NCBI GenBank assembly: GCA_003230535.1
Contig: QIEW01000395.1
Coordinates: 1-8,658, forward strand
Direction: 5' to 3'
DNA length: 8,658 nucleotides
Source: a bacterium
Lineage (GTDB): Bacteria; SZUA-182; SZUA-191
Part shown: piece after piece, positions 6,559 through 8,658 of the stretch
Numbering within the stretch: the stretch's first letter is position 1
Layout: each line of letters starts with the position of its first letter
The notes under the pieces: model-generated
Seen by the model: the letters and a program-made list of their open reading frames with translations, nothing else
What the model was told of the DNA's origin: nothing
Database searches by the model: none
Program-made: the position numbers and the translations under genes

Positions 6559-6902
6559 GTCACCTTACGCAAGGATTGACGATCTACAAAAACCATAAAT
6601 TATTAACCGCGGAGGACACAGAGAGCGCAGAGGATAAATTAGCGCACCTGACGGTGCGGACTTTTTAGGTGGTGGCAGGTTCAGTAAACCTGCCACTCAT
6701 TCAGCCTGTCGGGTTTGAGAACCAAGGCAGCACATAAAAACTTATCTGTTTGTTTTATTGGATCAAAAAAAGGAAATTCCTATACATTTAAATTAATTGT
6801 TTTTCAATGAGTTGCAAAATGACCTACTCTCTGTGACCTCTGCGTTCTCTGCGGTTAAAATCACCTTTCCAGGGGTCGGTATTTTAATTTGCGCAACATG
6901 AG
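6559..6902 (+). mobile_element. MITE-like non-autonomous element, copy 2 (344 bp)
   Basis: Same orientation and termini as the element at 4255-4593. The first 76 bases are identical, and about two dozen differences lie in the rest. It is flanked by its own perfect 7-bp duplication TTACTAT. The right terminal repeat carries one extra mismatch (TTGCGCAA instead of TTGCGTAA). The subterminal arms (6603-6634 and about 6827-6858) and the hairpins at 6643-6658 and 6672-6696 are kept, the latter with changed loops. The third hairpin has lost pairing because AACCCGACA became AACCAAGGCA. It lies between the spermidine-synthase-like gene and asnB, 21 bp before the asnB start, so any native asnB promoter is displaced or lost. 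No protein is encoded. Confidence 0.88.
6779..6807 (-). promoter_or_regulatory. Possible outward promoter inside element copy 2, toward asnB
   Basis: Minus strand TTGAAA (6807-6802), a 17-bp spacer and TATAGG (6784-6779). The -35 has five of six consensus bases and the -10 four of six. The same boxes and spacing occur in copy 1. It points toward asnB about 240 bp away, with the element's hairpins in the leader. Since the element sits immediately before asnB, this or read-through from the gene at 6986-8658 would have to supply transcription. The match is modest. Confidence 0.3.
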
Positions 6903-6909
6903 TTACTAT
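6903..6909. repeat. 7-bp target site duplication of element copy 2, right
   Basis: TTACTAT immediately after the CATGAG terminus, identical to 6552-6558. Confidence 0.85.
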
Positions 6910-6985
6910 ATTAGCCGGGTGATACCAAATTGGCACGTTATATTATTCCTAAAGGGCCGACCGCCTCCATCGCGCTACGTTGGGG

Positions 6986-8658
6986 TTAGGTAAGCCGCTG
7001 ACTGATAATCGCCAGGCCCAGGTATCCTATGGCGGCGCTATAGAAAACCATATTGAACCCCCAAACCATCGCCAGTACCACCGACAATACCGAGCCGATC
7101 ACGGTGGAGATACCATTAATCCCCCAGAACCAGGAGATATCCTCTCCCCATTTGTCCTTGAGTAATCTTAAGCCTAACGGGAAAGGCATACCTAAGAAAA
7201 AAGCCGACGGCAGCAGATAAATTGCCAGCAAGACGGATCTGACGGGCAAGCTGAAGCTTACTGTATGTTCAATGAAGGGGGTAAGGCTGAGTTGAGTTCC
7301 GATTAGGAGCAGGCCGAGGATTACGGAAACCGATGAGAGCCGGCGAGGGAGTTTATCTTTAAAAGCGCTCGAGAAGAGGGCCCCTAACCCGCACCCCACC
7401 AGAAGAGAGGATAAAATTACCGCCAGATTAAGATGCGGATATCCCAAATAAAAGGAGAACCGTTTGGTTAACGCAATCTCCACCAGCATGAAGCAAATGC
7501 CGATAATGATAAAGTAGGAAATGAAATATTTAAGAGAGCCGATCTGTTTTTCGGCTGGATTACCTTTTAATCCGGCAGTTACCGAAACCAGGCAGGCGAT
7601 GATTACCAATAATAGTAAAATCCCCATGCCCGCAATCAGTATAATTAACTTATAGCGGTAATTCATAGCCACTTCCAGGAAAAAGGGATTATTGTCGGTC
7701 GAAGGGGCCAGATAATAGGAGCTTTTGGCGATATATTCCTCGGGGGTCAGTTTCCCCTGGGCCATACGGGAGATATCGTTGTTGCCGTAATAATAAGGCA
7801 GATGCAGCGCCTTTACATTAATTTCCCCAATCCTGGAGATTATCTTATCAACATCTCTCTGTCTGAACGGGGTCTTCTTAATGATGATGGAATAGGCGTA
7901 GCCGGACCAATAATTGGTGCCCAGGGCGACTATATTTCTCATGGCCGGAAGGGGAGGCAACTCCATATCCTGGAAGTAATCCAGGGCGGTGAGGATAAAT
8001 TTTTGCGCCAGTTCCGGGTAATCTACAAAGATGGTGAGGGTGCCTTCCTCCTTGAGGTGCTCAAAGTACTCCCGGAAGGCTTCTCTTGTATAGAGGTAGC
8101 TTTCCAATTGGGCAATGCTGCTTAAATCGGAGAAAGCAAAACTATGGGCCAGGGGCAGGACGATGCGATCATAGCTGTTCTCATCCTGCATGATGAACGT
8201 GCGGGCATCCTCTACCACCAGTCTTACATTCTCTTGGCCATAGATGTCCCCGTGATACTCCTTCTCCTCCATGACCATATTAATTACTCCCCGGTTAATC
8301 TCCACCGCGGTTATCTGACCGGCCCCCGCCAACAGCGCCAGCCGCACATCGCGCCCGCCGCCCGAACCGAGGATCAATACCTTATCATTACTGTTGAATT
8401 TATAGGAATTGAAGGTCAGATCCTTTTTATAAATTTCATGGGCGGTAAGGTCGTCTTGGTAGCGCAGCATTTCCGCCTCAGTGGATCCATTTATGTATAT
8501 TCTCCTGTTCAGGTCTTTCTTGTTAGTCAAGACTAAATCGCAGCGGGAATATATATCCCAGGTGCTCCTGAACCAGACCGGGGTAATTCTGGGATAATTC
8601 ATAATGGTGCCCAGGGGGGTGCCGGTATGTTTCAATTCCTCAGGGCCGATGGCGAACG
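6986..8658 (-). CDS. Spermidine-synthase-like membrane protein, 5' end outside window
   Basis: A Rossmann-fold domain of the spermidine synthase/SAM-dependent methyltransferase superfamily fused to a C-terminal polytopic membrane domain; the reaction is unknown. The frame is open to the window edge, so the N-terminus lies outside; an in-frame TTG at 8635 is unlikely to be the start. Of 556 visible residues, motif I (LGSGGGRD) is at 96-103, the acidic VEIN at 118-121, VEDARTF near 147, the family block ESYLYTREAF near 185 and a TDNNPFFLEV block near 320. Hydrophobic segments follow at about 335-358, 376-395, 406-428, 440-458, 472-496, 508-533 and 535-551, including GMPFPLGLRLL and WGINGISTVIGSVLSV, both typical of these fusions. 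The aspartate-rich catalytic motif of true aminopropyltransferases (DSTDP type) is replaced by LPLAHSFAF, so polyamine synthesis is doubtful. No clear terminator follows; element copy 2 begins 83 bp downstream. Confidence 0.85.
   Translation of the reverse strand, partial: FAIGPEELKHTGTPLGTIMNYPRITPVWFRSTWDIYSRCDLVLTNKKDLNRRIYINGSTEAEMLRYQDDLTAHEIYKKDLTFNSYKFNSNDKVLILGSGGGRDVRLALLAGAGQITAVEINRGVINMVMEEKEYHGDIYGQENVRLVVEDARTFIMQDENSYDRIVLPLAHSFAFSDLSSIAQLESYLYTREAFREYFEHLKEEGTLTIFVDYPELAQKFILTALDYFQDMELPPLPAMRNIVALGTNYWSGYAYSIIIKKTPFRQRDVDKIISRIGEINVKALHLPYYYGNNDISRMAQGKLTPEEYIAKSSYYLAPSTDNNPFFLEVAMNYRYKLIILIAGMGILLLLVIIACLVSVTAGLKGNPAEKQIGSLKYFISYFIIIGICFMLVEIALTKRFSFYLGYPHLNLAVILSSLLVGCGLGALFSSAFKDKLPRRLSSVSVILGLLLIGTQLSLTPFIEHTVSFSLPVRSVLLAIYLLPSAFFLGMPFPLGLRLLKDKWGEDISWFWGINGISTVIGSVLSVVLAMVWGFNMVFYSAAIGYLGLAIISQRLT

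Noticed and set aside
4255-6902. A single composite transposon made of asnB and the two flanking elements
   Set aside because: Each element has its own complete 7-bp duplication and the outermost 7-mers (AAAGTAA and TTACTAT) are not direct repeats of each other, so two separate insertions explain it better.
6910-6985. Intrinsic terminator after the spermidine-synthase-like gene
   Set aside because: Reading the minus strand from 6985, I find no stable stem followed by a U-tract.

Overview
The window reads as an ordinary bacterial chromosomal segment with moderate G+C genes, AT-rich spacers, GAGGAGG-type ribosome binding sites and sigma-A/sigma-70-like promoters. The gene set does not fix the taxon. 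A YdcH-type small protein, a VPGH-type dihydroxy-acid dehydratase, a membrane-anchored spermidine-synthase-like protein and CAGAG-rich dispersed repeats would suit an environmental or anaerobic bacterium (Clostridia- or deltaproteobacteria-like). That placement is inference only.

Layout: (1) 1-1833, plus strand: the 3' part of a glutamine-dependent asparagine synthase-type amidotransferase whose first residues lie before the window. (2) 1918-3573 and 3597-3827, minus strand: a small DUF465/YdcH-type gene followed after 23 bp by ilvD, apparently one operon. A near-consensus promoter (TTGACA, 17 bp, TATATT) lies at 3895-3923 with two palindromes just upstream of it. (3) 3849-4635: a non-coding stretch with palindromes, hairpins, a degenerate repeat fragment and a complete miniature transposable element. 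(4) 4636-6537, minus strand: a second, complete and clearly different asparagine synthase. (5) 6559-6902: a second copy of the same miniature element. (6) 6986-8658, minus strand: a spermidine-synthase-like Rossmann domain fused to a C-terminal membrane domain, cut by the window end.

The most notable structure is the repeat pair. Two elements of 339 and 344 bp, in the same orientation, sit 42 bp beyond the stop and 21 bp before the start of the second asparagine synthase gene. Each has imperfect terminal inverted repeats (core TTACGCAA/TTGCGTAA) and is bounded by its own perfect 7-bp target duplication (AAAGTAA and TTACTAT). Inside are nested inverted repeats and hairpins; two hairpin loops in copy 1 are complementary to each other. 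The copies differ at about two dozen positions, several of them in hairpin loops. These are non-autonomous, MITE-like elements that inserted independently. They encode no protein, and their insertion has replaced the natural upstream region of the asparagine synthase gene.

Functionally the genes are loosely connected: ilvD makes branched-chain 2-oxo acids, the two amidotransferases consume glutamine to amidate aspartate or another carboxylate, and the membrane protein has no assigned reaction. I see no defence system, CRISPR array, RNA gene or phage module.
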